Source: CAWEEP01 sp963808125 | GTDB taxonomy: Bacteria; Chloroflexota; Dormibacteria; Aeolococcales; Aeolococcaceae | Direction of reading: 5' to 3' | Length of the DNA: 39,624 nt | Assembly (NCBI GenBank): GCA_963808125.1 | Contig: CAWEEP010000043.1 | Location: forward strand, 1 to 39,624 | Shown: in pieces, positions 39,602 to 39,624 of the stretch | Layout of the letters: every line of letters starts with the position of its first letter | How positions within the stretch are numbered: the first letter of the stretch is position 1 | Program-made: the position numbers and the translations under genes | Notes under the pieces: generated by a model | What the model saw: only the letters and a program-made list of their open reading frames with translations | Told to the model about the DNA's origin: nothing | Database searches by the model: none

Positions 39602-39624
39602 GTGTGTGGCGACCTCGGTGGGTG

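Noticed and set aside
1..39624. CRISPR array or cas genes
   Set aside because: No regularly spaced direct repeats and no Cas-like motifs seen anywhere in the window.

Overview
The window is a GC-rich bacterial chromosome segment. F420-type flavin/deazaflavin oxidoreductases, the lipoprotein content, the Tad pilus pseudopilins and the apparent leaderless start sites suggest an actinobacterium or a relative such as Dormibacterota or Chloroflexota. That placement is inferred from gene content only.

Layout: (a) 1-3700 holds a methyltransferase fragment, two F420/flavin-type enzymes, a DUF4232-like lipoprotein, tRNA-Leu(CAG), an IMP dehydrogenase/GMP reductase-family protein without CBS domains, and an OsmC protein. 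(b) 3700-6640 is an envelope lipoprotein cluster: a YaaH-like GH18 lipoprotein and two tandem paralogous lipoproteins of unknown function. (c) 6671-12025 holds a bifunctional nuclease, polA, mutM and a stand-alone ClpN-like protein. (d) 12026-14780 is an accessory patch: a small membrane protein, an IS256-type transposase remnant, a hipBA module with an AT-rich promoter/operator region, and the 3' remnant of a universal stress protein gene. (e) 14788-25343 is a housekeeping block: uvrB, a Cys/His-rich unknown, radA, a PIN-TRAM protein, ispD-ispF, an acyl-ACP thioesterase, cysS, rlmB and a YacP/NYN nuclease. (f) 25349-28521 is a minus-strand Tad-type operon (unknown 130-aa protein, TadG-like, two TadE-like). 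(g) 28747-32040 holds a zinc-ribbon protein, tRNA-Thr(TGT) and a zinc-ribbon tyrosine integrase, followed by sparse DNA with a small membrane protein and an ABC-2 permease remnant. (h) 32139-36927 is a cyoABCD-ctaB quinol oxidase operon. (i) The end carries a DHFR/RibD-like protein, a flavodoxin and a chromate transporter.

Two window-wide properties matter for any reader. First, many clearly conserved genes (polA, uvrB, radA, ispD, cyoD, bfn and the lipoproteins) are split by single-base frameshifts with both sides perfectly conserved. This looks like uncorrected sequencing or assembly indels rather than gene decay, so I annotate such genes as single CDSs with frameshifts. Second, at least seven genes have a TANNNT hexamer 6-8 nt before ATG/GTG and usually no Shine-Dalgarno, which is the signature of leaderless transcription; downstream genes in operons instead use ATGA/TGATG overlaps.

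I found no CRISPR array, prophage structural genes or intact insertion sequence. The least explained items are the tandem lipoprotein family, the Cys/His-rich protein between uvrB and radA, the ATPase-less ClpN protein and the hipBA patch.
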